Shown here piece after piece: positions 24,101 through 36,033 of a stretch of DNA of 64,000 nt (positions are counted from its first letter, which is position 1; every line of letters begins with the position of its first letter). The DNA is taken from contig JAAOMT010000723.1 in the NCBI GenBank assembly GCA_016748015.1, positions 62,001 to 126,000 on the forward strand. The letters run 5' to 3'. The notes beneath the pieces were generated by a model. It made no database searches and was not told where the DNA came from. It saw only the letters and a list, made by a program, of their open reading frames with translations. Origin of the DNA: Geosiphon pyriformis (lineage: Eukaryota; Glomeromycota; Glomeromycetes; Archaeosporales; Geosiphonaceae). The position numbers and the translations under genes were made by a program.

Positions 24101-27100
24101 TATTTTCAAAAGAGATCGACAGTATAGCAAAATACGAGATCCAAATTGCAATGTGTTTTCATTTGAAATCCTTTGAGCCTGAACTCCATCATCAAATAAG
24201 AACAACTGACAAAGAAATGATTACCTTTTACCCCCACTAGAAATTTTCAATTTTGAGATGAAACAGATGGCACGTTGGCTCCATTTATTCTTATAGAAAA
24301 TTTTGACCAAACTATTTGCATCTCTTCTAAGCCTTACTTTGGAAATAAGATAAGGTTCACTCGTGGGGCTTTCATGAAAGCTTGTTTTATCTCAACGTGG
24401 ATTAAGTGAGGCTTTCATTACGATAACCATAGTCATAGCCAAAAGCCGAATTTGAGGATCGAGTAGTATTTAAAATTAACATTAAAATAGTTATTAATCT
24501 CAACCATTACGTGAGAATTTTCAAAAATTTTCATCATAAAATATTTCAAACCATTTATATAAAAGTATATAATTATATAATTATTTATGTTTAAATTAAA
24601 GTTTTAATAATAAATAATTATTTTCAACATTATTATGTATATAAACATTAAAATATAAAAACAATTTTTATATTTGTAACAAAATTTTTTTTTAACTTAA
24701 AATAGATAAATAAAAATTGTTTCAATAATTAATTTTAAATAAATTGTTTTTATAAAAAATTTTATTTAAATTAAATTATAAAAAAAAGTCTTTTTCTTTC
24801 ATATTCTAATAACCACAACCAGAGCAAAGAGTAAAAAAACCCCATTTCTTTTTTTTTCTATTGTTTTAATAGTTTTAACATTTAGGAAGCTCTCTTAAAA
24901 ATAGAAGTATTTTTCTAAAACACTTTTCTTAAAAAATAAAAACACAAAAACAGTTAAAGACTGTTGTTAAAACATTATTTTTAGTTTTAAGCATAAGTTT
25001 TTTTTTTAAGTAATCAACTAAGATTAAACTTAATGTAATTATTATTATTAATACAAAAAGTCTTAAAAACAAACCAGTAGTAAAACTATTATTTTTATTA
25101 ACAACTTTTCTTATCATTTTTAAATAGCCAAAAAAACCAAAAAACCAACCAATTTTTTTGAGATAATTAAATAATATATTTCTCTTGATGTCTATATTTT
25201 ATTTAAAATTTGTTTTTTCTTTTATAAGAAATAAAACATTGCTTTTTTTCAATTTTTTTTATGTTTTTACCAGCTTTATTACAATTGTACAAATTATAAT
25301 GCCCAACTTAAATTTGGTTGTAAAAAATAGTCTTTTTTTTTATTAGAATAATAGTAATAATAACACATTTGTTAAAATTAGTTTCAATTAATACATGGTT
25401 GAATTGCTTAATATTTTGAATTTTGATTGATAATTGTTAATTTTAAAAACAAAACAAGTCATGTTTTTACATATAACTTTAATTAATTAATTTATTAACT
25501 CATTTAATCTTAAAAATTAAACTAATTAAATAAAAACTAAAACACGGTTTTTTGATAATATTATTGGTTTTGATAATATTTAAAAAATATTTATTAATCA
25601 TTAAAGGTTTTTTAAATATATAGTATTTACTTTAGTGCTTAGTAAAACTGTTAAAATAAAATTGGCTTATATTAAAATTGTGTTTTAATTTTTACATGGT
25701 TTATTAGATTAAAATAAATTATTAAAAACAATATTAAGCTTTTTTATATAAAATTTATATTTGGTTGTTTTAATTATTCTGAAAATTGCAAAATTTTTGG
25801 GTTTGTTTTTGTTTTTATTACTATTGTTTCTTATAATGTTTTTTCAAAAACTATTTTAAATAATGATAATAAAATTTTTTAAGTTGAAGTTTACTGATTA
25901 ATAATAATGTAGTATTGTGTATTTTAAGTTTCATATGTTTTTAAATATTAGTTTAATTTACTAATTAATTTTTATAAAAAAAAATAGTACTAGAATTTTT
26001 TTTTAATTAGAAAAAAGCTATTATTTTAAAAAAACCAAGTTGGTAAATTTTTTTGATTATGCTATCTTTAAAATTAGTAAATTAGTTTTCCGAATAAATA
26101 ATTATACTTGTTTTCTAATTTCCAAATTCTTTTTAATGTTTAAAATATGTTTATTGTTATCTTTGATTTTTAGAAAAGCTTAGATAAAACTATTGTTAAA
26201 ACTAATATTTTAGGAAAAAGTCATATTTAATGGAAAATTTTGGGTTGTTGATGCTGTTTTAAGTGTTAAAATTTAGATTATTTGGTTTTTAAATGCAAAA
26301 TGTCTTTATCTTATTTTTCAAGGTTTTATGTTTAAGTCTATAATTAATTTTAAGATTTTTGAAAATCAATTTATTAAATCAAAATTATATGCCAAAGCTG
26401 TTACTTTTTTAGATTTTTATTGCTGTTATTAATTTTATAGTTAGTTTTAAGTTGGCTGTTTTGGAATTTGAGTTGACAAAATTGGCTTTGCTAATTAGGT
26501 CTATTATTAAGTCTATTAACTTTTTGATTGGTTTAATTATTGCAATTAAAAGCAGATTGACATTTTTGACAGAATTGTAGATGACTTGAGTAAAGAGATG
26601 ATTAATCTTAAGATAAAGTGTAGTGTAGATGGTCTATTTGATAATAATATAAATGTTGATGATAGTTCTATTGTTAGTAAAATTTTTTTTGCTAGGATAA
26701 TGGTTTTCAAGTCTGATGCAAATTTGAATGCCAAATGGTTGGCTGGTTTGATCCTGGTAGTAATAATTTAATTGCAATTATGCAAAAAGATGGCTGTTTT
26801 GGGTAAGTTCTCTTTCTTTAAATTCAACATATTTGGCCTTGACTGGCTCGGGTGGCTGGTTACCCGTAGAAAGTGCATGAGACACACTTATTTTAGAGCT
26901 TTTGGGCTGTATTGTAATAAGTAGTGGTTGGGTCACACTCGTTAATGCAAATAATAAATTATTATAAAAATTGCTTTTTAAATCAAATTTATCAATAAAT
27001 CATCATAATTTATTTGGCAAACTTCTAAAATTGTTATCATGACTTTGAAAATCAAATTTAAAATTGGACATATTTCCTATTTGAAATACCATCACGAATA

Positions 27101-27271
27101 TTCATTGTTTTATATTTAATTTTGGGGAACATATCTGGTATATGTGGCTATTTTCACAAATGACCAAAATCTTTTGGAATAATAACGCTAAATAAAAGAA
27201 GTGAAGTTACAAAACAGCATTCTATCATGTCTAAATATTCTTTGTTACTCAAAAAAATTAAAGGCCTCAAC
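24101..27271. other. AT-rich intergenic region
   Basis: 24450-26450 is extremely AT-rich and visibly T-biased on the plus strand from about 25150. 26450-26960 is less AT-rich and has frames on both strands (26546-26734 minus, 26586-26771 plus) without recognisable products; it may be decayed element sequence. 27000-27270 is the 3' flank of the next minus-strand gene. Confidence 0.45.
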
Positions 27272-27835
27272 TCAACTTATCATTACAAATCCCATTCCGA
27301 AACCAATGCCAAATATGATTGTTACCAGAAAGATTGTAGTATCCGCCTGGCTTGCAACATTTTCTAAATTAAATGACCCAGTCTTATTTTCATGACCCTT
27401 GGGTATCGTTGGTGGGAGTTTGTTATTTGTGGTCGAGATCGAGGTTTGTATATTCGTATCACTACTAGAAACTGTACTGGAAACAGTTGACGAATTACCG
27501 GTGGTAGTTATCAGGGTTGCCTGATTCGTTTTCCCACTATTAGTTTTGCCTTGGACTGTTTCAGTATCCATCTGATTTCTATCATTACTTAATAAGGTTA
27601 AGGTTGGTTTGGAAGTAGAAATTTCCGTGGTCATGGTGGAAGGTGTAATCTTAGTATTTGAATTTCCGGTGTAAAAATTTTCAATCGTTGATTGGTCTAG
27701 CACTGTTTCACTTGAGCTCGGATTATATTCAGGCCAAACGGGGAGGAAATTCAGGGGATCGGCGGACGTAATATCTGAAAAAATGAAGAGAAAGGTAATA
27801 GTGATGGTAAAAATTGTGAGAATGAGTGGATTCAT
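27272..27835 (-). CDS. Small secreted Ser/Thr-rich protein, GPI-anchor-like
   Basis: A single-exon frame of 187 codons. The N-terminus is a strong signal peptide: MNPLILTIFTITITFLFIF with a likely cleavage after the Ser-Ala near residue 25. The mature N-terminus has a Pro/Trp-containing stretch (PLNFLPVWPEYNP), followed by about 100 residues rich in Thr, Ser and Asn with several N-x-S/T sites. The C-terminus is hydrophobic to the end, TTIFLVTIIFGIGFGMGF, preceded by polar residues and a Gln-Ala-Asp segment, so a GPI-anchor signal or a single membrane anchor are both possible. It resembles the 12255-13259 gene in plan but not in sequence. It is probably a cell-surface glycoprotein. No enzymatic domain is seen. 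Confidence 0.75.
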   Translation of the reverse strand: MNPLILTIFTITITFLFIFSDITSADPLNFLPVWPEYNPSSSETVLDQSTIENFYTGNSNTKITPSTMTTEISTSKPTLTLLSNDRNQMDTETVQGKTNSGKTNQATLITTTGNSSTVSSTVSSSDTNIQTSISTTNNKLPPTIPKGHENKTGSFNLENVASQADTTIFLVTIIFGIGFGMGFVMIS

Positions 27836-29244
27836 CTTTAGGGTTTCAGGAATGAGGTTTAATATTAAATCTTTTGTAAATTTTTATTGAAATTGTGCCA
27901 AGATGAAACTTGAAATTCAAAAGTTTTACATGACAAAAAAACAAAAAAAATTTAAATTCGAAAACAAACAAACAAACGGGATTTTTATATTCTTTAAAAA
28001 AATCATTAAGTAATTATAATTATAAAAAACAAACCAGACTTTTTGTAAAAGAAAGCAGGAAATTGTTTAAAGAGCTTTCACAGGCACTTCATTAGCTAAT
28101 AGATAAGTTCTTAAATTATGAGCAAATGTCTTGACAATTGATAAAATCTACTTTGTGTGTATCTCAGGTGATTGATGCCTCCTCGATCTGATTAATTAGA
28201 GAGAGATCAAAATTAAATAATTTAATAATGAGCATTAAATAAAAAATGATTGATCAATGATATTGTGAGGTAATTTGAATTTTTGACAATTAACGTTTGT
28301 TACGAAAGAGATCAAAATTAAATTCATCAATACATAGTAAAGTCCGGGAGCTAACCCAAACCCTATTCTCTGATGTTAAGCGCAAGAGCTATCATTTTAT
28401 AAATTTCATTTTTAAAATTGGGAAAACTCGAGAGAATCATTTCATTAAAAACAATAAAAGAATTGATAAGTGAGAAAATTTCCCCGCTTCTAACAGTGAA
28501 AGTAAAATCTACAAAAAATATTGCGTCATGTCCTGAACTTTCACCCCACAGTCAAGATGTAATTTGTTTTAATATCATCAACAATTCATTCGCGGACTCA
28601 CTTTTGACTAAATGAGAAATCTGTCAAATGACGACACCTTGTCGATTTTGTTTTACGACCATTTAAAGCAACCTTCGCTTTTAATATAAAATGATGGACG
28701 AACTAGTTTCATCTCTAAAAATTCCTTCAACAAACGATTAATCTGCTCTGGCTATAACTTTTAGCCCTATTTTCAAGGGAATCAAAAGATTCCTTTAACG
28801 AAGAAATTATTGATGTACAAAACATAAATTTGAGAAAATCTTCAATCAGAGAAAATGTCTTACTTTAAGGTTTTTAGAGGATATAGTTAAATTTTCAGAT
28901 GGAAGTAAAAATCTTATTAATCAAAAGTGTACAATTACTAAGAAAAGAGAATTCCTTTAATTTCTTGAACTTCAGATACATTAAATATATAAAAATCGGA
29001 TATAAAAGAACTCAAACCAAAAGTCCTCATTATTTGAAAATACATAAAAGTTTTTAGCCCATACTTGTTTAGCTAAAATTGGTATTTAAAATGAAATTTA
29101 GAAATCAATAAAGTTTTGATCAATCAAAGGTTGATAAAATTGATGAAAAAAATGGGGAATTACCTACGATCATATATATCAAATACGTGAGTCAATTTAA
29201 AGTTATTTATTTAAGAAAAATTCCATCTTGTTTCAGAGAATAAT
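27836..29244. other. Intergenic region upstream of the tRNA cluster
   Basis: Contains the promoter of the minus-strand secreted-protein gene (from 27836) and about 1.2 kb without a gene. A 65-codon frame at 28418-28615 has no protein character. An 11-base segment AACCCTATTCT at 28359-28369 is repeated at the hairpin near 29323. Confidence 0.4.
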
Positions 29245-29318
29245 GCTTCCATGGCGCAATTGGTTAGCGCGTTCGGCTGTTAACCGAAAGGATCCTGGTT
29301 CAAATCCAGGTGGAAGCG
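29245..29318 (+). tRNA. tRNA-Asn (GTT)
   Basis: A 74-nt cloverleaf without intron. The acceptor stem is GCTTCCA/TGGAAGC with discriminator G, and the anticodon loop CTGTTAA carries GTT at 29279-29281. The T arm contains GGTTCAAATCC, which also serves as B box. It is identical over all 74 nt to the inverted copy at 30108-30181. Confidence 0.97.
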
Positions 29319-29320
29319 TT

Positions 29321-29372
29321 AATAACCCTATTCTGACTCGAGGTACCGGTCCTCAGTTCGGGTAGGGTTATT
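29321..29372. repeat. 52-nt imperfect hairpin with perfect 10-bp arms
   Basis: AATAACCCTA at 29321-29330 pairs with TAGGGTTATT at 29363-29372. The interior has further symmetry: GAGG at 29340-29343 against CCTC at 29351-29354 around a TACCGGT core. It begins two bases after the tRNA-Asn and has no T run, so it is not a simple Pol III terminator. It could be a foldback element. Confidence 0.75.
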
Positions 29373-29678
29373 AAGAACTTTTAGGTTTTGAAAACAAGCC
29401 TCTTCACTCAACAATTCAATATATGTCTAGCCCGAGTTTTACTGATCAATATGCATTTCAATAATCTTGATCGATGAAATTGTATAAAATCCAAGGTACC
29501 ACATTTTTGCAGAGTCGTCAGAGTAACAAGCAAATAAATATTTTTTAGTTAAAAATCAAGATGATCCATTTTTGACAGATGTATGGTTCTATATGCTTCT
29601 CATTCCGGAGCTTATTTTTCAAGTTTCAACAAAAACTACAAAGTAAATACTATAAAAATAATTTAGAAATAAGAAAAC

Positions 29679-29763
29679 CCGGCAATAGCTCAGTTGGTAG
29701 AGCGGGAGACTGTAGTGTTAACCTGTAATCTCTAGGTCGCTAGTTCAAATCTGGCTTGCCGGA
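29679..29763 (+). tRNA. tRNA-Tyr (GTA) with 12-nt intron
   Basis: An 85-nt gene with acceptor stem CCGGCAA/TTGCCGG and discriminator A. The anticodon GTA is at 29712-29714. The anticodon stem GGAGA/TCTCT closes only if a 12-nt insertion, about 29716-29727, is removed one base after the anticodon; this is the canonical position of nuclear tRNA introns. The mature tRNA would be 73 nt before CCA addition. The exact intron ends are inferred from the cloverleaf. Confidence 0.95.
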
Positions 29764-30107
29764 AATGTCTGAATACTTTTTGTTATGATGATGATGAAAA
29801 GTAGCAAACGAGTGAATTTCATTCTAATGGTCATCTTTTTTTCAAACGATGATGATTTGATAACTAAAACGTTTTAGCTTATCTTTCATAAATGGTCATT
29901 CACAAACACAATGTTTATTCCATTTTCGGGTATTTTAATGAAGGCACATGTTTATTTACATTCATTTCTAGTTTAGTCAGATGTGTAATAACAAATAATT
30001 ATTCATTGAAACAAAGATCATTAAAATTTTTTTTGATTATCTATGGTCTCATCGTTTAAGGAAAATTAGTGGAGCGGAAAAGACAAAACATTGTAGAAAA
30101 ATTAAAA
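29764..30107. other. Spacer between tRNA genes
   Basis: Some 340 nt of AT-rich sequence between the tRNA-Tyr and the inverted tRNA-Asn. No gene is seen. Confidence 0.5.
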
Positions 30108-30181
30108 CGCTTCCACCTGGATTTGAACCAGGATCCTTTCGGTTAACAGCCGAACGCGCTAACCAATTGCGCCATGGAAGC
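30108..30181 (-). tRNA. tRNA-Asn (GTT), identical inverted copy
   Basis: The reverse complement is base-for-base identical to the tRNA-Asn at 29245-29318, including discriminator G and the anticodon GTT. The flanks are not obviously similar, so the duplicated block seems limited to the gene or has diverged outside it. Confidence 0.97.
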
Positions 30182-31135
30182 TATGTTCTGGTGAAATTGG
30201 AATTATTTAGTAGAATAACTATTCTTATTAGGATTTATTAAAAAATGAAATTTGATTAAGAACCTCTAAACAATTGTTTAGCTTTTAATCATCAAGGTTT
30301 TAACTTTACTATAAAAAATTCAAGCAAAATCTTTTGATAATTTTCATGCGATTGTTTCATAATTTCAAATATTTTTACGATATTTACCAATCCATCACAA
30401 TCGAGGCTACGCCTATATTTTTGAAACAAAATTTTCGGATTAATAATGTCCCCAATTACAATAAATGATCGTGTGATTTGATACTATTTTTTATTTTGAT
30501 ATTTTAAGATGAAAAGTTTATAGAACTAAAAATTACAATGGACGATTTCAGATGGTTATCGAGTTTTTTTTCAAACATCTGAGCGATAGGTTTTATGACG
30601 AAAGGAGATTCTTGTGCGCGTTAAGATCTTTAGTTCCTAAAGATCATATTTGTTTTACGGTAATTTCAAAATCTGCCGGTAAAATTTGAAGTAAATTGAA
30701 AAAGGAACAAAATAAGCCTTTATGAAGAAAAAGTAACATCTTGCATTTAAAGAATTTTGTGATAAAAGTAGGAAATTATAAGATGATGGTCAGTTCTGTA
30801 ATAAAACTAAAAGGTAAATTTCGAGGAAAAAAAATGTGTTTTGTATTGAGATTCTGTTTCAATTTGTTCTACGACATCAAAGGTGATTTAAATAAATTTT
30901 CTTGATATTAATTAAAAAAGTAAAATAAATTTATGTAATCTATAAATATTTTCTGAATTTTTAAAACTCGTTTGAATTTATTCTTAATCTTTGATTCTAT
31001 TAAAAAGTTTAAAATAACAAAATAGCTTTTTTTAAAAAAAGATATTTTTATTTTAAAAACATTTGATTGTTGTAAATAGAAATTTTATAAAATGCTACAG
31101 TATATTGAAATACAAGTTTATAATTTGAAGAAAAA

Positions 31136-31162
31136 ACAAAAACAACAACAACAACAACAACA

Positions 31163-31208
<46 letters not shown>
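31136..31208. repeat. (CAA)n-(AAT)n compound microsatellite
   Basis: A run of about seven CAA units followed by about fourteen AAT units. Confidence 0.9.
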
Positions 31209-31425
31209 TCAAAACCAAGGTTAAAATATAAAAATAGCTTCTCTTTTTTTTTTTGTAATTCCCAAGTTCTAGTTTTTCAATTATAGACTGGTTTACATAT
31301 TTGTTATTAGCTTTGTATGAAAGTTGGTAATTTGTTTTTTTTAATGCTTTTGTACATCTTTATTTGTTGGTTTTAAATAAACAAAATTTATTTCTTTTGA
31401 AAATTTATCTTTTTTTAGAAGAAAA

Positions 31426-31433
31426 TTTAAATA

Positions 31434-31460
<27 letters not shown>
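31426..31460. repeat. (AAT)n microsatellite
   Basis: About ten AAT units, then imperfect GATAAT units. Confidence 0.85.
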
Positions 31461-31467
<7 letters not shown>

Positions 31468-32771
31468 AAATAATAATAATGATAATTATAATGATGTAAG
31501 AATGAAAATAAATGATGCCATTGATTAACCTGAAATAGAAAATATCATGAAAAATTTTTATTAAATGATTAAATAAATAAATAAAATTTTTAAAAAAACT
31601 ATTTAACGACTTATAATCTTTTTTTGTAACAATATTACTTTGTGAGGTTTAATATATATTCAATTTGATTTATTCAGATAAATTAAAAAAAATTTAAAGT
31701 TTATCATTTGGCTTAACTCCATTGAAAAAAAAAGGTTAGTTAGTTAGTTAGTATAGGAATAACCCTTTATGTACAAAACAAAAGGTTAAACTTAAAAGCA
31801 ATGGGATTTAATCAAAATTAATTTTTTCATATCTGAAACCAATAACTCCCAATTCTATTATTAATATTGTTTTCATAATCTTCAATGGCAATAATGTTGA
31901 AACGGCAATAAATTTTAAAGAACTGACATTATATCACATTTTAGAACGTTATGTAGCTAAGAGAGATAGACAGATGATCAAATATGCGTATCAAAAGCCA
32001 TTTTGTTTGGGAAATCATAAATTATCAAAACTTTTGAAATTTTTGATAATTTGGTCTGAGGTACCATTCTAAAAAAGATTTATCATTTTCTCACACTCGG
32101 AAATCTTTTAAGAGATTTTAGATGGATAATTTTTTTTTAATATCACTGTAAAAGAATGTTTGATGAGCTTAAAATGATTTAGAAGCTACTGTCCGAAATT
32201 AAGAAGTCTCGTGTTGGGATTTTCAAATGAAACTTAAATGAGTGCAAATCATAATAATCGTAATTTTAATTAAAATTTAATTTTCTAGAATGCTTGAAAA
32301 ACAAAATTATTTGGAATTGATCTACAAAAGATTTCTTTTCAAGGTTATATTCAATAATGTTGAGATAATTAAGCCAAGACTTGGGAATTCGTTCAATACA
32401 AAAACTTCTTGTTACTAATAAGTACTAGGTTAACTTTTAGAATTATACGTTGAGAGTTGTTAATACTTAATGAAGTTTATTGGTGTTATTGCTGAGTGAG
32501 TGAGTAAGTAAGTAAGTAAAGTAAGTTCAGTCATTATTGAAAACAATCTAACAGGATTTTTTTAATTTTCTCATTAAACATTCTTGTACATTCACCTACT
32601 TTCTTGTTGCAATGTTAATGTTATTTTAAAGCAAGTGATCTAAACAGAAAATCCAAAATGATTTTTATTAAAATTTGACAAAAAAGTCAATTTCTCTAAT
32701 TTTGAATAAATGAATGATCAATTTGTAAAATTAAGAATTATTTTTTGGAATTATTTTTAATAGACTATTAT

Positions 32772-32789
32772 TACAACAACAACAACCAT

Positions 32790-32825
<36 letters not shown>

Positions 32826-32878
32826 AACAACAATAACAATAACAACAACAATAACAACAACAATAACAATAACAACAA
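32772..32878. repeat. (AAC)n microsatellite with AAT interruptions
   Basis: About 105 nt of tandem AAC with scattered AAT units. It creates poly-Asn (plus) and poly-Cys/Tyr (minus) frames that are not genes. Confidence 0.9.
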
Positions 32879-33442
32879 AAAAAAGCCTCACATTTCGACT
32901 TTCGTTTTTTTTTCAATTTTCAACAATAGAATAGTTTTCTAATAGTTAGCAAAAAAATCTTTACCTTAAAAAAAATTTTATTTTAATTTAACCATTTTCT
33001 CAAAAATTAATTTTCCCAAAAGCTATCCAAGAAGAAAGAAAAAAGTTTCATATTTAGAATGTTTACAAAAATTTTTGAATTCATTTCATGTGAAAAAAAT
33101 TTCAACCATTTTTTAATTTTGAATACAAATAATCGCTCATTGCCAATTTTTATTCATAGTTTTCCTATGTTGGCATGGGATTACAAACGCCAGCCCAGGT
33201 CAAATAATATTTAGTGAAAAATTGGTTAAAAAAACTCTTTTTTGTATGCCAAAACATCAAAAGATGATCATAAAATTCTTTTTTCATTATTAATTTCACA
33301 ATTTAAAGCTATAATGAATAAACAAGGATTTCAAAATGACAATGTTATTTTTGGTAAAAATGACACACAATGCTTGTTAAGATTTAAAATGGTTAATAAT
33401 TTAGATGCTCCCTTCTACTACGCTTAAGACTTTTAAAAGACA

Positions 33443-33535
33443 ATCAATACCATTAGTTAGTTAATCAGTTAACTATTTAGTTAGATAGTTAGTTACTTAA
33501 TCAATTAGTTGGTTAGTTTGAGTAAATATTTAGAA
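33443..33535. repeat. Degenerate (TTAG)n tract
   Basis: Imperfect TTAG/GTTA repeats over about 90 nt. A shorter GTTA tract of the same type lies at 31736-31752. Confidence 0.7.
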
Positions 33536-33856
33536 TTGTGAAACCAGAATCTTTACGAGACTTCCGATCAAGGTACGCCTAATAATATCAATACAAGAAT
33601 GGATAACAATGGAGATATTTTTATGTTCAAAATGAACCTTAATACTTTATAAGTCTTGTCTAGAAAAAATCAAAAAAGTTCAAAGATCATGAACAAGTTT
33701 TAAAACTTCATTAAACAAAATGTTTATTGTTCATTCACTAAATCAGTTTATATTAATGTTTATTTTTGTTATTAATTTATTATCATTTATTATCATTTTA
33801 TCTCAAAACAAAAGTTTCAAGTATTTTGGTCGAAAAAGGAAAGTGATAACTTTTTT

Positions 33857-33921
33857 GTGTGTATGATGTATGTATGTATGTATGTATATATGTATGTGTG
33901 TATGTATGTATATATGTATGT
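33857..33921. repeat. (ATGT)n microsatellite
   Basis: About 65 nt of ATGT units with ATAT and GTGT variants. Confidence 0.9.
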
Positions 33922-34211
33922 TTCAAAAAAAAAATCTTTATTTTCATTTTAAGTTAATGAAATATTATAATAAAGAAAAAAATTCCAATTTCAAGAATTT
34001 TTAGGAAAGACATTTTACGAATTTTCATTATAAAATGAAACCCAAATAAAATGGATATAAAAAGTTTCCCACTCCCTTTGAAAGAAGCCAATTATTTGTA
34101 ATATTACTCAAATTAGCTCCGATTTCCAAATAAAAAAAACCTCTATTAAATGTAAATGGTTTGTGTCGATCTTGATCTGTGGCGACTAACTAAATGGATT
34201 TGAAAAAATAA

Positions 34212-34212
<1 letters not shown>

Positions 34213-34262
<50 letters not shown>

Positions 34263-34272
34263 TAATAATAAA
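34213..34272. repeat. (AAT)n microsatellite
   Basis: About twenty AAT units with one AAC. Confidence 0.9.
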
Positions 34273-34931
34273 AAATAAACATGTAACTTGAACGTCTCCA
34301 TACACCATTATACTCTTATTACATGTACATAATATTGGAAACATGTCACATAAGATTGGAAAATCCTTACCTTATTAAGAAAAGTAAATATTTTTTTAAT
34401 AACCTCTCATTTTCTATTATCCCATTGAAAAAACTTGTAGGTTTTCAATTGATTTCAAAACTGACTGTTTTTTTTGTTTGGGTTTCAAAATTTTCTAGTT
34501 TTCTAAAACCCAAAAAAAAAACATTTAATTTCGGTTTTTTTGGGAACAAAGAAATTCTACAAAGCCAATGTAAGCTGAAAATCATAAATATGGCAGCCTG
34601 CGTTAGAAAAGGTAAAAATTTTAGAAAATCTCAAACATATCAAACCTACAAAAACCAAAAGCCAAAGGAAAAGGAAAAGAGTAGGCTTATTCCAACAAAA
34701 AAATATATTTCGATTTCAGATAAAATTTTTTTCCTTTATTAAAATCTTCAAAGAGCTTACTGATTTTGTCGTTGTCAAAATTTTCAAAAGCTCAGAAAAA
34801 AAACCCTTTTAGATCGTTCCGTTTAAAATCATGTTTATGACTTTTTGCAAATCTCGGTAACTAAATAACTTGAAGCTGACGTTTAAAGATTTTTTAATCA
34901 ATCAAACAATCAAACAATCGCTCTATCAATC

Positions 34932-35021
34932 GCTCACTCACTCACTCACTCACTCACTCACTCACTCACTCACTCACTCACTCACTCACTCACTCACTCA
35001 ATCAATCAATCAATCAATCAA
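34932..35021. repeat. (CACT)n-(CAAT)n tract directly before the gene at 35054
   Basis: About sixteen CACT units followed by about six CAAT units. It ends 32 nt before the ATG at 35054, so it sits in the promoter or 5' leader of that gene. Confidence 0.92.
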
Positions 35022-35053
35022 CCTTTATCAAAATTAATATATTTCAATTCTAA

Positions 35054-35320
35054 ATGGCTCAAACTCATTTCCAATATTCAAAGGCTCCCATTCGTAATAT
35101 CTTCAAAAGAAGAGTTCATGTAGAACTCAAATGTGAACTGCACATATCTTCAGACGGTCACGTGTTGAAGTATTATGCATTCGTAGAAACACACGAGAGT
35201 TATCATACTCACGTTTACCATTGGTTTCGTGATCAGTATAACGATATGCTCGGAAAAGTTGGAAAGGTTGCAAGAATAATTCAATTGATTTTTGGAACAA
35301 TTTATTGGAGAAAATATTGA
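35054..35320 (+). CDS. Small protein A of a two-member paralogous family
   Basis: An 88-codon frame, single exon. The core, about residues 22-66, reads VHVELKCELHISSDG, then LKYYAFVETHESYHTHVYHWF. The gene at 38160 carries the same layout (IEIRHEQHICLDG, then YYSFVEKKQTYRHRIYKL), giving the shared pattern [VI]E[LI][KR]xExHIxxDGxxxxYYxFVExxxxYxHxxY. Conservation of a protein pattern in two separate frames of this AT-rich region is good evidence that both are real. There is no signal peptide or membrane segment; the product is basic, with many His and Tyr. I do not recognise the family and assign no function. The promoter region is a (CACT)n repeat. A spliced upstream exon cannot be ruled out. 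Confidence 0.68.
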   Translation: MAQTHFQYSKAPIRNIFKRRVHVELKCELHISSDGHVLKYYAFVETHESYHTHVYHWFRDQYNDMLGKVGKVARIIQLIFGTIYWRKY

Positions 35321-35599
35321 ACATTTTTTTTTAACATATCATCAAAATGAATAATATCTTTTATCTGAACACTGAACATTGAACATTGAACATTGAATCT
35401 TAAAATTATTAAACATATAAATAGTAATTACTGTATACAAAAAATCTTTTTTTATCTCCCAAAAATCACATGTAAATTTATCCCAAACACTCAATTTGAA
35501 TAGTTAATAAATTGATGTACATATATTTCTTTTCTTAAAATTTTAATCAAACCCATCTTTGAAATCTTATTAAACTACTACCCCCGCTAGGCTAATTTT

Positions 35600-35638
35600 A
35601 TCACTATCACTATCACTCTATCACTATCACTATCACTA
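35600..35638. repeat. (ATCACT)n tract
   Basis: About six tandem TATCAC units, one interrupted. Confidence 0.85.
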
Positions 35639-35845
35639 TTTCTAACTCTATCACTCTATTTCTCTTTTAAAATTAATCAATATCGTAATTTCTTTTTTTA
35701 ATTTTATTCATAAGTCTGAAATAGATCAAATCAAGGGGAAGATTTCTAGATTTCTTCAAAAAATTTACTTTCTATAATTTTTCTAATCCGATATCTCAAT
35801 TTTCATATATTTAGATCTTTTTCAATACCTACCTACCCTTAAATG

Positions 35846-35846
35846 T

Positions 35847-35880
<34 letters not shown>
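35846..35880. repeat. (AATC)n microsatellite
   Basis: About eight AATC units. It is the same motif as the end of the tract before the gene at 35054. Confidence 0.9.
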
Positions 35881-35881
<1 letters not shown>

Positions 35882-35979
35882 TGTATTGTTTTCTTTTTTT
35901 ATCAGACAATTTCTTGCTGGACAAGTTTTAATTTACAGGGATATTAATAAATACAATGGGTTTTATCTTTTTTTATTTT

Positions 35980-36031
<52 letters not shown>

Positions 36032-36033
36032 TC
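35980..36033. repeat. (TTTC)n microsatellite
   Basis: About thirteen TTTC units. The 75-codon frame across it is a repeat artefact. Confidence 0.92.

Larger units (their letters stand above)
30182..35053. other. Microsatellite-rich intergenic field
   Basis: About 4.9 kb without a convincing gene but with many different simple repeats, listed separately. A 139-codon frame at 34323-34742 is rich in Lys, Phe and Asn and lacks family character; I do not call it. Confidence 0.5.

Noticed and set aside
26546-26771. Overlapping frames on both strands
   Set aside because: No recognisable product in either; likely decayed sequence.
28418-28615. 65-codon plus-strand frame
   Set aside because: No motif or homologue-like pattern; neither strand gives a convincing product.
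29319-29380. Pol III terminator for the first tRNA-Asn
   Set aside because: No run of four or more T occurs within about 60 nt after the tRNA; the hairpin there is of another kind.
32731-32942. Poly-Cys and poly-Asn frames
   Set aside because: Translation of the (AAC)n microsatellite in both directions.
34323-34742. 139-codon plus-strand frame
   Set aside because: Long for this region, but built from Lys/Phe/Asn-rich low-complexity sequence without domain or splice support; could be reconsidered if transcribed.
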